Source of the DNA: Isosphaera sp.
GTDB taxonomy: Bacteria > Planctomycetota > Planctomycetia > Gemmatales > Gemmataceae
Reading direction: 5' to 3'
Length of the DNA stretch: 44,867 bases
Assembly (NCBI GenBank): GCA_013822345.1
Contig: PNKH01000064.1
Span: forward strand, 1 to 44,867
Positions 15,578 through 23,767 of the stretch are shown here, in pieces. Below the pieces are notes generated by a model that saw only the letters and a list, made by a program, of their open reading frames with translations, was not told the origin of the DNA and did not search any database. The position numbers and the translations under genes are program-made. Numbering within the stretch: position 1 is the stretch's first letter; each line of letters opens with the position of its first letter.

Positions 15578-15617
15578 CCGCCGCTTGCGGCGCTGCGCGC
15601 AACGCCGCAAGCGGCGG
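15578..15617. repeat. Palindromic element P8 (family A)
   Basis: Perfect 15-base arms (15578-15592 and 15603-15617) around a ten-base loop, with the GCCGCTTGCGGC module of family A. It is the shortest of the family and lies between the convergent kinase and PEP-CTERM genes. Confidence 0.85.
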
Positions 15618-15624
15618 ACGCGCG

Positions 15625-16281
15625 CTAGCTCACGGCCACCGTCCGCCGCCTCCGCAGCCGCCCGACCAACCCGGCCGCCCCGATGCCGAGGAGCGTGAGC
15701 GCGGCCGGCTCCGGGGCGGTGACCGGGGCGGCGGCCGGGGGCGGTGCCTGGCTCAGTTGGATGTTGTCGATCAGCCCGACGTTCCCGTTCCCGCCCGGCG
15801 TCACCTGGATCTCGTCGAACGTGATCCCGGTGAACCCGAAGAAGTTGTTCGCGCTGAGGAAGACCGTCGGGGCCGTGGCCGTCTCGACCACCGAGCCGTC
15901 GAGGAGGGCCGTGAAGGTCGTGGTCCCGGTGTTGGTGGCCAGCGAGAAGGCGGCGGCCGTCTGGTTCGTGGTGAACACGATCGTGATGGGGTTGCCGATT
16001 GCCGGGCCGAAGGTGGACGGGAAGTTCCCGGCGTTCGGCGCCGTTTGGTTCGGGATGAGGATCAAGGGCTGCGGGTTGTACAAGAGGTTCGAGAACGTCA
16101 CCCCGAAGGCGGCGAACTGGTCGGTCAGCGGCGTGTCCGTCGGCAGGTCGACCTCGCTGAACGTGATCGTGGCGGCCGGGCTGGCGATCCCCGTGGTGTT
16201 CTGGATGAAGGCGGCGCGGGCGGGGGCTCCGCAGGTGACGAGCAGGAGCACGGCACCGGCGAACGGGGCGTAACGCAACAT
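15625..16281 (-). CDS. PEP-CTERM exported protein
   Basis: A 218-residue exported protein. It has a signal peptide (about 1-23, cleaved after ARA), a beta-rich middle with many Thr, Asn and Phe residues (ATITFSEVDL, FGVTFSNLLYN, NPITIVFTTN, FFGFTGITFDEIQVT) and a C-terminal sorting tail. That tail is a PEP motif (APEPAAL), a hydrophobic helix (TLLGIGAAGLVG) and a basic cluster (RLRRRR), as recognised by exosortase. No exosortase is in the window. The lectin-like beta fold is inferred only from composition. A good AGGAGG lies before the ATG. Confidence 0.85.
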   Translation of the reverse strand: MLRYAPFAGAVLLLVTCGAPARAAFIQNTTGIASPAATITFSEVDLPTDTPLTDQFAAFGVTFSNLLYNPQPLILIPNQTAPNAGNFPSTFGPAIGNPITIVFTTNQTAAAFSLATNTGTTTFTALLDGSVVETATAPTVFLSANNFFGFTGITFDEIQVTPGGNGNVGLIDNIQLSQAPPPAAAPVTAPEPAALTLLGIGAAGLVGRLRRRRTVAVS

Positions 16282-16331
16282 CGGGGCGACCTCCTGGGGT
16301 GTTGTGAGATGGGTTGGGTGGTCGAGGGCAG

Positions 16332-16361
16332 AGCTTAACTTTCACCCTAACGTGTAGTCAA
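16332..16361 (-). promoter_or_regulatory. Putative promoter of the first PEP-CTERM gene
   Basis: On the minus strand TTGACT (16361-16356) is followed after 18 bases by TAAGCT (16337-16332), about 50 bases before the ATG at 16281. The region is unusually AT-rich for this window. Confidence 0.4.
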
Positions 16362-16390
16362 CTTCTTTCCCGCGAATTTTCGCTGTGATG

Positions 16391-16406
16391 CACAAGCTTT
16401 CTTGTG
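16391..16406. promoter_or_regulatory. Short dyad in the divergent PEP-CTERM/methyltransferase gap
   Basis: CACAAG-CTTT-CTTGTG at 16391-16406 is a six-base perfect stem with a four-base loop, in the AT-rich part of a divergent gap. It could be an operator. Nothing else in the 243-base gap stands out except a CATAAT -10-like sequence at 16469-16474 facing the plus-strand gene. Confidence 0.3.
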
Positions 16407-16524
16407 TCATCTGAACTCCGGCCGGACGTTCGCAGAAATAGGTACTTCCCGCCCCCGTCGCGCCCGCGCATAATCCTCCGTGCCCGATCGGACGCCCTCC
16501 CCAGTCCCCGCACCGAGGACCCCC

Positions 16525-17112
16525 ATGCGGAAGTTCGCGCTGCTCGCCGCCGTCGCGGCGGTCGCCACCCTCGCCGGCTACCCGGCCGCCCAGGACAAGA
16601 AGGACAAGGAACCGGACATCGTCGTCCCGTACGTCCCGACGAACGAGAAGGTGGTCGCCGCGATGCTGAAGCTCGCCGCCGTGAAGGAGGGCGAGACGGT
16701 GTACGACCTGGGGTGCGGGGACGGCCGGATCGTGATCGCCGCGGTCAAGGACTTCAAGGCGAAGAAGGGCCTCGGGATCGACTTCAACCCGGAGCGGCTG
16801 AAGGACTGCGCCGAGAGCGTCAAGAAGGCGAAGCTGACCCCCGAGCAGGAGAAGGCCCTGACGTTCAAGCAGGGCGACGTGCTGAAGATGACCCCCGACG
16901 ATTTCAAGGATGTCGACGTGGTCACCATGTATCTGCTGCCGAAGGTGAACGACCTGCTCGCCCCGGTCCTGAAGAAGGGGCTGAAGCCCGGGGCCCGGAT
17001 CGTGTCCCACGACTTCATGATCACCGACTGGAAGGAAGACAAGCGGGAGGAGGTCCGGGCGGACCGGGACCACACCATCTACCTGTGGACGATCAAGGGC
17101 GACAAGAAGTAG
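16525..17112 (+). CDS. Class I methyltransferase with a signal peptide
   Basis: A 195-residue protein. The first 23 residues (MRKFALLAAVAAVATLAGYPAAQ) are a typical signal peptide. The mature part has the SAM-binding motif VYDLGCGDGRIVIAA, a second acidic motif GLGIDFNPERL, and QGDVLKM followed by VVTMYLLPKVNDLL, all in the order of class I methyltransferases. A cytoplasmic cofactor in an exported enzyme is odd. Either the export signal is misread or the protein works near the membrane. The ATG at 16525 is preceded by GAGGA. The longer frame from 16480 lacks such a site. The substrate is unknown. Confidence 0.75.
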   Translation: MRKFALLAAVAAVATLAGYPAAQDKKDKEPDIVVPYVPTNEKVVAAMLKLAAVKEGETVYDLGCGDGRIVIAAVKDFKAKKGLGIDFNPERLKDCAESVKKAKLTPEQEKALTFKQGDVLKMTPDDFKDVDVVTMYLLPKVNDLLAPVLKKGLKPGARIVSHDFMITDWKEDKREEVRADRDHTIYLWTIKGDKK

Positions 17113-17155
17113 CCCCCACCCGGGACGCCGCGGCCACGCCGTTTTGCGCCGCCCG

Positions 17156-17161
17156 TATCAT
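17156..17161 (+). promoter_or_regulatory. -10-like box before the PYROXD2-like gene
   Basis: TATCAT lies 32 bases before the ATG at 17194. There is no good -35 partner, so it is only a candidate. Confidence 0.25.
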
Positions 17162-17193
17162 GTCGGTACAGACACGCCGCACGGGAACGCACC

Positions 17194-18780
17194 ATGGCCA
17201 CCACCTACGACGCGATCATCATCGGGGCCGGGCACAACGGGCTGGTCACCGCCGCCTACCTGGCCCGGGCCGGGTACAAGGTGCTCGTCCTGGAGCGCCG
17301 GGAGTTGGTCGGCGGGTGCTGCGTCACCGAGGAGGTGTGGCCGGGCTTCAAGGTGTCGACCGCCGCCTACGTCAACAGCCTCTTGCGGCCGGAGATCATC
17401 AAGGAACTGGAGCTGAAGAAGTACGGGTTCGAGATGATCCCGCGGAGCCCGTCGTCGTTCACCCCGTTCCCGGACGGCCGGTATCTGATGATGGGGCCGG
17501 ACAAGGAGATGACCCACCGGGAGATCGCCAAGTTCTCGAAGAAGGACGCGGAGGCGTACCCGAAGTACGAGGACATGCTGACCCGGGTGGCCGACTTCCT
17601 GGAACCGATGCTCGTCCAGACCCCGCCGGACCCGTTCTCGAAGCGGCTCGGCAACCTCTGGAAGATGGGCAAGCTCGGGTGGAAGTTCCAGGGGATGGGG
17701 AAGGACGTGGCCGGGGAGGCGGTCGAGATCCTGACCGGGGCGGCCCGCCCGATCCTCGACCGGTGGTTCGAGTCGGAGCAACTGAAGGCGACGATCGCGA
17801 CCGACGCGGTGATCGGGGCGTTCGCCGCCCCGTCGCAGCCGGGCACCGCCTATGTGCTGTTCCACCACGTCATGGGCGAGTGCGACGGGGTCCGCGGGGT
17901 GTGGGGGTACGTCCGCGGCGGGATGGGGACCATCTCGAACAGCATCGCGGCGGCGGCGAAGAGCCGCGGGGCCGAGATCAAGACGAACGCCGAGGTCGGG
18001 AAGATCCTGGTGAAGGACGGCCGGGCCGAGGGCGTGGCGCTGAAGGACGGGACGGAGTTCCGGGCGAAGCGGGTCGTCTCCGGGGCGGACGCCCACGTCA
18101 CGTTCGTGAGGCTGATGGACCCGAAGGACCTGCCGGCGGAGTTCCTGAAGGCGATCAACCGGATCGACTACGGGTCGGCGACGGTGAAGATCAACGTGGC
18201 GCTGGACCGCCCGCCGAACTTCAAGGCGCTGCCGGGCGACGGGGTCGGGCCGCAGCACCACGGGACGATGCACGTCTGCCCCGACCAGGACTACATCGAG
18301 CGGGCCTACGACGACGCGAAGTACGGGAAGCCGTCGGCGAACCCGATGCTGGAATGCACGATGGCGACGGCGATGGACTCGACCCTCGCCCCGCCCGGCA
18401 AGCACATCCTGAGCATGTTCGTGCAGTACGCCCCGTATCACCTGAAGGGGACGACGTGGGACGCGGAGAAGGACCGGTTCGCGGACCGGTGCTTCGACAT
18501 CCTGGAGGAGTACGCCCCGGGGTTCAAGGCGAGCGTGCTGCACCGGATGGTGATCCCGCCGCCGGAGATGGAGCGGCTGTGGGGGATCACCGGCGGGAAC
18601 ATCATGCAGGGGTCGATGAACCTGCACAGCATGTTCAGCTTCCGCCCGGCGGCCGGGTACGCGAACTACCGGACGCCGGTGAAGGGCCTCTACATGTGCG
18701 GGGCGGCGACGCACCCGGGCGGCGGGGTGATGGGGGCGTGCGGGCTGAACGCGGCCCGGGAGATCATCCGCGACGGGTGA
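17194..18780 (+). CDS. FAD-dependent oxidoreductase, PYROXD2/phytoene desaturase-like
   Basis: A 528-residue flavoprotein. The N-terminal Rossmann motif reads DAIIIGAGHNGLVTAAYLARAG, followed by VLVLERRELVGGCC, the standard FAD site of the phytoene desaturase/amine oxidase fold. The C-terminal GLYMCGAATHPGGGVMGACGLNAAREI is the conserved second FAD contact. Length and motif wording match PYROXD2-like proteins rather than carotenoid desaturases, and no carotenoid genes are near, so carotenoid work is unlikely. The substrate is unknown. It faces a convergent secreted-protein gene across palindrome P9. Confidence 0.88.
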   Translation: MATTYDAIIIGAGHNGLVTAAYLARAGYKVLVLERRELVGGCCVTEEVWPGFKVSTAAYVNSLLRPEIIKELELKKYGFEMIPRSPSSFTPFPDGRYLMMGPDKEMTHREIAKFSKKDAEAYPKYEDMLTRVADFLEPMLVQTPPDPFSKRLGNLWKMGKLGWKFQGMGKDVAGEAVEILTGAARPILDRWFESEQLKATIATDAVIGAFAAPSQPGTAYVLFHHVMGECDGVRGVWGYVRGGMGTISNSIAAAAKSRGAEIKTNAEVGKILVKDGRAEGVALKDGTEFRAKRVVSGADAHVTFVRLMDPKDLPAEFLKAINRIDYGSATVKINVALDRPPNFKALPGDGVGPQHHGTMHVCPDQDYIERAYDDAKYGKPSANPMLECTMATAMDSTLAPPGKHILSMFVQYAPYHLKGTTWDAEKDRFADRCFDILEEYAPGFKASVLHRMVIPPPEMERLWGITGGNIMQGSMNLHSMFSFRPAAGYANYRTPVKGLYMCGAATHPGGGVMGACGLNAAREIIRDG

Positions 18781-18827
18781 GCCGAGGGGGCCTCACGGGG
18801 TGGGTCGGCCGCCGGGCGGCTCGGCAG

Positions 18828-19009
18828 GTGGCGCCCCTCACCCGCCGGCGAAGCGCCGGCGACCTCTCCCCAGCGGGGAGAGGTGAAGACCCCGGCCGCC
18901 TCGGTCGCTCTGCGGGTCGTGTACCTTCGGAGGGGCCGCCGTGCCCCCACCTCTCCCCGCCGGGGAGAGGTCGCCCCGGCGCTTCGCCGGGGCGGGTGAG
19001 GGGCACCAC
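18828..19009. repeat. Palindromic element P9 (singleton, largest)
   Basis: Arms of about 60-68 bases (18828-18895 and 18948-19009) match as an inverted repeat with two substitutions and two 2-base indels around a 52-base loop. Each arm has two internal hairpins, one around CGGCGAAGCGCCGG and one CCTCTCCCC-GGGGAGAGG. It fills most of the gap between convergent genes. Confidence 0.85.
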
Positions 19010-19046
19010 CTGCGGAGGAACGCAACCACCTACGCCCGCTCCGCCG

Positions 19047-19721
19047 CTACTTCTCCTTTGCGTCCTTCCCCGGCTGGGCGACCAGCGCCAGCACCACCGG
19101 CTTGTCGTCCTGCCGGGCGAACAGCACCGCCACCGCCTGCCGCTTCGCCGTCAGGTCGGCCACCTTCGCCGCCGTCAGCCCGTACGGCCGCTTCGGGTCG
19201 TCCTTCGGAGCCATCTCGAAGAACCGGCTCCCGGCCAGCACCCCCACGTCCTCCTGCTTGCCGAACTTCCCGTCGACCAGCGGTTGCATCGTCACCGCCT
19301 TCCCGCCGTCGATCTTGTTCAGCACCCCGCGGACCCCATCGACCACGAACCCCTTCGGCGGCTTCGCGTCGGCGTGCGCGGCGAGGGCCAGGAGGTGGGC
19401 CGCGTCCCCGACCTTGGCGTACACCACCGCCACCGGCAGCTTCGCCCCGGCCTTCAGGTCGGCCGCCTTGACCGGCTTCACCGCCGGCGCCCCCTTGCCG
19501 GCCGACGCCTCCAGGAAGACGGTGTCGGGGGTGACGACCAGGGTCACCTGCTTGCCCGGCTTCCCGCCCTCGTCCGGGACGAACGTGACCGTCTTGCCCA
19601 TGTCCGTCTTGGCCACCGTCCCGGAAGCGACGACGACCTCGTACCCGGGCTCGGCCGCCCGCCCGGCGGCGGCGAGGACCAGGGCCAGCCCGACCGCGGC
19701 GACCCGCCTGAACGCTCTCAC
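19047..19721 (-). CDS. Hypothetical secreted protein
   Basis: A 224-residue protein with a signal peptide (about 1-22, cleaved near GRAAE). The mature chain is Lys/Asp/Val-rich with short strands, such as TVTFVPDEGGKPGKQVTLVV, LPVAVVYAKV, AVTMQPLVDGKFGKQEDV and AVAVLFARQDDKPVVLALV. Two halves appear related (TVTFVPDEGGKPGKQ and AVTMQPLVDGKFGKQ), which suggests an internal duplication of a small beta domain. I do not recognise the family. Function unknown. Confidence 0.75.
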   Translation of the reverse strand: MRAFRRVAAVGLALVLAAAGRAAEPGYEVVVASGTVAKTDMGKTVTFVPDEGGKPGKQVTLVVTPDTVFLEASAGKGAPAVKPVKAADLKAGAKLPVAVVYAKVGDAAHLLALAAHADAKPPKGFVVDGVRGVLNKIDGGKAVTMQPLVDGKFGKQEDVGVLAGSRFFEMAPKDDPKRPYGLTAAKVADLTAKRQAVAVLFARQDDKPVVLALVAQPGKDAKEK

Positions 19722-19813
19722 GGCATGCCTCCGAAGGAGTAGCGGGCGCGGGGAAAGGTGACGGCCCGCCGGCCGACACGATACCCGGCCGCGGCGGGCG
19801 ACGCGAGAAATTC

Positions 19814-19842
19814 TTACCCCCGTGTCGCCGACCGGGTACAGT
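19814..19842 (+). promoter_or_regulatory. Possible promoter of the HEAT-repeat gene
   Basis: TACAGT at 19837-19842 is a fair -10 box, about 43 bases before GTG 19885. TTACCC sits 17 bases upstream but is a poor -35. The GTACAGTGTC wording recurs as GTACACTGTC before the DUF1571 gene. Confidence 0.3.
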
Positions 19843-19884
19843 GTCGGGCGTGGCCCGACCCCCCCGTCCGACCGGAGGCCCGTG

Positions 19885-21531
19885 GTGAACGCCGCCCTCG
19901 CCCCGTTCCGCCTCGCCTGGCGGCACGCCCTCGGCCCCGCCTTCCACGCCCTCGACGCCGGCCTCGTCCGGGTCGCCGCCCTGTTCGGCGCCCTGGAGCC
20001 AGACCTGTGGCGGCGGGTGCTGTGGATGAACGGCCTGTTCCTCGCCCTGTACGCGGTCGGGGCGCTGCCGGTCCCGGGGCTGTCGCTCGCCGCCCTCCTG
20101 TTCGCCTACGTCGGCGTCCTGGCGGTCGGCCGGGCGTGGGTGGCCAACGAGAAGCTCCGCACCCGGATCGTCAAGAAGCTCGACGACACCGACCCGGACA
20201 CCCTGCCGGACCTGCGCGGGGCGGCCCTGCTGTCCATCCTGCAGCTGCTCGTCCTGTTCCCGCTGCTCCTGTGGCAACTGTCGCAGCACTTCCCCGGGAA
20301 GCTGTTCGCGGTGCCGCCCGGGGCGTCGTTCGGGGCGTGGCTGGAGTTCGCGTTCGAGCCGTACGCCAAGACGGTGCTCGACCAGTTCGCGGCCCACTCC
20401 CACGAGTACGACATCGCCGCCTCGACCGCCGCCGGCCGGTTCGTGATCCTGCTCAAGCGGCTGACCCTGGACTTCATCATCATCCAGGGGGTGATCCGGG
20501 TGTTCGCGGTGAGCACGACGATCGGGGAGGCGGTCGGGGCGCTCGGGACGCACCCGGACATCACCGTCCGACTCGGGCGGCGGGCGGTCGCCCCGCTGAC
20601 CGACATCCTGAAGGGCGGCGACCCGGCGGCGCCGGCCACCGCCCACCTGCGGGCGCAGGCCGCGGTCGTGCTCGGGGAGCTGCGGGCGCGGGACGCGGTG
20701 CCGGCGCTGACCGCGGCCCTGGCGGACGAGTGCGAGGAGGTGCGGTGGCGGGCGGCGGGGGCGCTGGCGGCGGTCCGCGACCCGGGGTCGGCCGCGGCCC
20801 TGCTGCGGGCGGTCCGCGACCCGGACCCGAACACCGCCCGCGCCGCCCTCGACGGGCTGATCGCCCTCGACGCCAAGGACGCAGTCCCGACCCTGCGGGA
20901 GTGGCTGGCGGCGCCGGGCCCGGCGACCGGCCGGGCGCTGGCGGCGGAGGGGCTGCAGCACCTGGCCGGGAAGGACGCGGTGCCGGCGCTGGCCGCAGCC
21001 CTGTGGGACGCGGACGAGGAGGTCGGGAAGACGGCGGCGGCGGCGCTCGGGGGGTTGCGGGACGTGTCGGCGGTCGGGCCGCTCGGGGCGGTGGTGTCGG
21101 ACGGCGGGGCCCCGCCGTGGCTGCGGTACGAGGCGGCGAAGGCGCTCGGGGCGGTCGGCGACGCGTCCGCGGTCGCGCCGCTGACCGCCGGCCTGGCCGA
21201 CCCGGACCCGACCCTCCGCCGGCTCGCCGCCCGGGCGCTCGGCGGGCTCGGCGCGGACGGCGGCCCGGCGCTGGTCGGGGCGCTAACGGACGGGTCGGCG
21301 GAGGTCCGGGAGGCGGCGGCCCGGGCGGTCGGGGCGGCGAAGCCCGCGGACGGCCCGGCGGCGCTGGTCCGGCTGCTGCGGGATTCGCACGCCGAGGTGC
21401 GGGACGCGGCCGCCGACGCCCTGGCCGAGTACGGCCCGTCGGCGGCCGCGGCGGTCGAGGCGGAACTCGGGTCGGCCGCCGGCGACGACCGCGAGCGGTT
21501 GGAGGCGGTCAGGGAGCGACTCCGGGCGTAA
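19885..21531 (+). CDS. Membrane-anchored HEAT-repeat protein
   Basis: A 548-residue protein. The N-terminal part has hydrophobic segments (LFLALYAVGALPVPGLSLAALLFAYVGVLAVG; LLSILQLLVLFPLLLWQL) suggesting two or three membrane spans. From about residue 215 to the end it is a run of HEAT-like (PBS-type) repeats, each about 30 residues and built around AVPALTAALADExEEVRWRAAGAL-like units. Such arrays usually bind proteins. I chose GTG 19885, with GGAGG six bases upstream, over the adjacent GTG at 19882 and the longer frame from 19822. It is convergent with a VanZ-like gene across P10. Partner unknown. Confidence 0.82.
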   Translation: MNAALAPFRLAWRHALGPAFHALDAGLVRVAALFGALEPDLWRRVLWMNGLFLALYAVGALPVPGLSLAALLFAYVGVLAVGRAWVANEKLRTRIVKKLDDTDPDTLPDLRGAALLSILQLLVLFPLLLWQLSQHFPGKLFAVPPGASFGAWLEFAFEPYAKTVLDQFAAHSHEYDIAASTAAGRFVILLKRLTLDFIIIQGVIRVFAVSTTIGEAVGALGTHPDITVRLGRRAVAPLTDILKGGDPAAPATAHLRAQAAVVLGELRARDAVPALTAALADECEEVRWRAAGALAAVRDPGSAAALLRAVRDPDPNTARAALDGLIALDAKDAVPTLREWLAAPGPATGRALAAEGLQHLAGKDAVPALAAALWDADEEVGKTAAAALGGLRDVSAVGPLGAVVSDGGAPPWLRYEAAKALGAVGDASAVAPLTAGLADPDPTLRRLAARALGGLGADGGPALVGALTDGSAEVREAAARAVGAAKPADGPAALVRLLRDSHAEVRDAAADALAEYGPSAAAAVEAELGSAAGDDRERLEAVRERLRA

Positions 21532-21556
21532 TCCGGCGTGGAGTTGTTGCGTGCCA

Positions 21557-21617
21557 GTCCGAGCCCGAGCGCGAGCGAGGGTCGAGAGCAGACCCTCGCT
21601 CGCGCTCGGGCTCGGAC
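21557..21617. repeat. Palindromic element P10 (family B)
   Basis: Perfect 27-base arms (21557-21583 and 21591-21617) around a seven-base loop. It shares GTCCGAGCCCGAGCGC and GAGCGAGGGT-type wording with P12, and the first module with P2. It lies between convergent genes. Confidence 0.9.
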
Positions 21618-21642
21618 AGGGGGTGTTCGGACGGGGCGCGGG

Positions 21643-22530
21643 TCACGGCTCCAGCCACACCCGGTAGACTACGACCGTCCGCGGCTCGGCCGGCCGCAGG
21701 ACGAAGAGTTGGACGTACCGGACGTCGGACAGGTCGAGCGGCGCCGGGCGGGCGCGGGCGGCCAGCGCGGCCAGGTCGAGCCGGACCACGTGCCGCCCGC
21801 CGGCGTACTCCGCCTCCGCCTGGACGTGCGTCGTGCCCGCGGCCCCGGGGACGCCCGACCGGACGGAGAACACCAGTTCCAGCGGCACGCCGACCACCTC
21901 GAACGAGCAGCACAGCCACCGGTGGCCGCGGAAGTCCGGCACGACCGGCCGCAGGGCCGCGCCCGGGTAATCTTCCGGCCCCGGGAGCAGCTCCAGCCGG
22001 GCCGCGGCCCCCTGCCGGGTGAGCGTCGCCTGGTCGCACACCCAGCGGCGGAACTGGCGGTCGGTCGTGAAGTCGGCGAGGACCGGGAACGCGTCCCGGC
22101 CGTCGACGGTGTCCGCCAGGTACGGGCCGGCTTCCACGACCGGCCACGCCACCGCCGCGGCCGCGACGACCGCGTACCCGACCCGCGCCCCCGTCGGCCG
22201 CGGCTCCCACGCCCGGACCGCGGCCGCCGCGGCGACCGCCCCGAGCACCCCGGTGAGGAAGTCGGCCCACCCGCCGGACCGCCCGACCCACGGCTGCACC
22301 ACCTCCGCCACCGCGGCGACGGCGACGGCGGCGAGGAGCGCCCGGCCGACGGTGAAGCCGGCGGCGAAGCGGAGGACGAGGACGAGGGCGGCGAACAGCG
22401 GGACGTGACCGAGGTCGAGGAGTTCGCCGTGCCACGCCCCGAGCCACCGGGCCGGGCGCGGCATCAGGAGGAGTCCGGCGGCCGCGACGGCGGCCGCGAC
22501 GGGGAACAACCGGGCGGCCGGGGTTCGCAT
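21643..22530 (-). CDS. VanZ-like membrane protein with a C-terminal beta domain
   Basis: A 295-residue protein. The first 130 residues hold about four hydrophobic segments with VanZ-family features: DLGHVPLFAALVLVLRF, AEVVQPWVGRSGGWADFLTGVLGA. One more hydrophobic segment (YAVVAAAAVAWPVV) leads to a soluble part (about 165-295) rich in strands and Trp/Arg, probably a carbohydrate-binding-like beta sandwich on the outer side. VanZ itself gives low-level teicoplanin resistance in Gram-positives, but the family is broad and most members have no known role. I see no nearby resistance genes. Confidence 0.72.
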   Translation of the reverse strand: MRTPAARLFPVAAAVAAAGLLLMPRPARWLGAWHGELLDLGHVPLFAALVLVLRFAAGFTVGRALLAAVAVAAVAEVVQPWVGRSGGWADFLTGVLGAVAAAAAVRAWEPRPTGARVGYAVVAAAAVAWPVVEAGPYLADTVDGRDAFPVLADFTTDRQFRRWVCDQATLTRQGAAARLELLPGPEDYPGAALRPVVPDFRGHRWLCCSFEVVGVPLELVFSVRSGVPGAAGTTHVQAEAEYAGGRHVVRLDLAALAARARPAPLDLSDVRYVQLFVLRPAEPRTVVVYRVWLEP

Positions 22531-22561
22531 GTGGGACGGTATACCCGCGGCGGCCCGGGCA

Positions 22562-22594
22562 GAGTAGCAGGCACACGGAGTGTGCCTGCTACTC
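22562..22594. repeat. Palindromic element P11 (singleton)
   Basis: Perfect 15-base arms (22562-22576 and 22580-22594) with a three-base loop, a simple tight hairpin. It sits between two minus-strand genes, just downstream of the small secreted protein at 22606-22959. Confidence 0.85.
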
Positions 22595-22605
22595 CCCGGC
22601 GACCG

Positions 22606-22959
22606 TCACTTGTCCTTCTTCTTTTTCTTCGCAGCGGTGTCGAGCCGGACCGCGGTCGCCACGTCCTTCCCGTCCTTCGTCTCGGTGGTGACCGTCACCT
22701 CGCTCCCGGCCGTCAGCGCGCCCAGCCCGCCGGTCACCGGCTGCTTCGGGGCCGGCTGGCCCTTCTTCGCCTTCCCGAGGCTGAACACCTCGGCGTCCTT
22801 CGCCACAAGTACCGTCTGGTCCTTCTCCCCGACGGTGACGACCAGGCTGAACTTCTCGGCGTCCACGCTCTTGACCTTCCCCTTCACCTCGGCCGCCGGG
22901 GCGGCCCCGGCGGACAGGGCGACGGCGACGACCCCGGCGAACAGACAGCGGAACATCAC
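22606..22959 (-). CDS. Small secreted Lys-rich protein
   Basis: A 117-residue protein with a signal peptide (about 1-22, ending GAAPAAE). The mature part is a short beta domain (VKGKVKSVDAEKFSLVVTVGEKDQTVLVAKDAEVF; LTAGSEVTVTTETKDGKDVATAVRL) followed by a Lys run at the C-terminus. It resembles the DUF5666-like or OB-type small exported domains, but I cannot assign it. It lies 37 bases downstream of the anti-sigma factor gene on the same strand, so it may belong to the same transcript. Confidence 0.7.
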   Translation of the reverse strand: MMFRCLFAGVVAVALSAGAAPAAEVKGKVKSVDAEKFSLVVTVGEKDQTVLVAKDAEVFSLGKAKKGQPAPKQPVTGGLGALTAGSEVTVTTETKDGKDVATAVRLDTAAKKKKKDK

Positions 22960-22996
22960 GATCCTCCACGGTTAAAGAGTTCGACACACCGGCCGG

Positions 22997-23767
22997 TCAC
23001 TTGCCGACCTTCTTCTCGCCCCGGGCGGCTTCCTTCTTGGCCGCCCGCGCCTCGGCCCGCTCGGCGACCCGCTCGGCCACCTTCGCGGCCTGCTTCTTCT
23101 TCCCCTCGTCGGGCGGGCCGGCGAGCACCTTGTGGACGTGCCCCATGCTCCCCTCGACGAACCGCAGGTAGTGCCGCTCCCCGGCCGCCGCCCGCTTCGC
23201 GTCCGGGTGGGCGGCCGCCCAGTCGAGGAGCCGGCCGGACATCTCGTCGAGCAACTCGGCCACCACCAGCGGGTGGTCCCCGGCGGACAGCGCCCGGGCG
23301 TTCTCGAACAGGGCGACGGCGAGCCGTCGGTCGTCCGCCGACAGGTCGGCCCGGGCCAGGGCGTCGGATAGCGGCCGGGCCTGCTCGCCGAACCGCGCCC
23401 CGCGGTCGGCCGCGGTCGGGGCGTCGGCGATCGCCAGGTTCCAGTCGGCCAGGTCGTCCACCACGTCCGGCTTCGCTAGTACCTCCCGGCCCGGGATCGC
23501 CAGGAGCGTGACCGCCCCGACGCCGACGAGCAGGCCCGCCGCCACCGCCCACCCGGCGACCCGGAGGACGTGTCGCCGCGGGGCGGGTTCCGCCGCCGGG
23601 GCGGCCGGCTTCTCCCACCGCAGGAGGGCGTCGAGGAGCATGTACTCGGCGTACCGGTCGCGGGCCGCCGGGTCGTCGCGCAGGAGCACCGCCAGGTGGA
23701 GCCGGTCGTGCTCGGACAGCTCCCCGTCCGCGGCAGCCGACAGCAGGCGGTCGAGGTCGTCGGTCAC
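22997..23767 (-). CDS. Anti-sigma factor-like membrane protein
   Basis: A 256-residue single-pass membrane protein. The N-terminal 45 residues (LDRLLSAAADGELSEHDRLHLAVLLRDDPAARDRYAEYMLLDALL) match the planctomycete anti-sigma domain pattern, without the zinc-binding HxxxCxxC motif. A membrane helix follows (about 68-93). The outer part is helical and ends in a Lys/Ala/Glu-rich basic tail. GTG 23767 overlaps the stop of the upstream sigma gene in the form GTGA, so the two are translationally coupled, which supports the anti-sigma role. The signal sensed is unknown. Confidence 0.78.
   Translation of the reverse strand: MTDDLDRLLSAAADGELSEHDRLHLAVLLRDDPAARDRYAEYMLLDALLRWEKPAAPAAEPAPRRHVLRVAGWAVAAGLLVGVGAVTLLAIPGREVLAKPDVVDDLADWNLAIADAPTAADRGARFGEQARPLSDALARADLSADDRRLAVALFENARALSAGDHPLVVAELLDEMSGRLLDWAAAHPDAKRAAAGERHYLRFVEGSMGHVHKVLAGPPDEGKKKQAAKVAERVAERAEARAAKKEAARGEKKVGK

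Noticed and set aside
12914-16345. A frame of over 1100 codons on the minus strand opposite the kinase
   Set aside because: Composition typical of a shadow frame. It crosses two palindromes and the real PEP-CTERM gene in another frame.
18828-19009. P9 as a tRNA cluster or CRISPR fragment
   Set aside because: It is a simple large inverted repeat. There are no evenly spaced repeats and no cloverleaf with a CCA-type end.
16404-19742. A frame of over 1100 codons on the plus strand
   Set aside because: Shadow of the methyltransferase and PYROXD2-like genes, running through palindrome P9.
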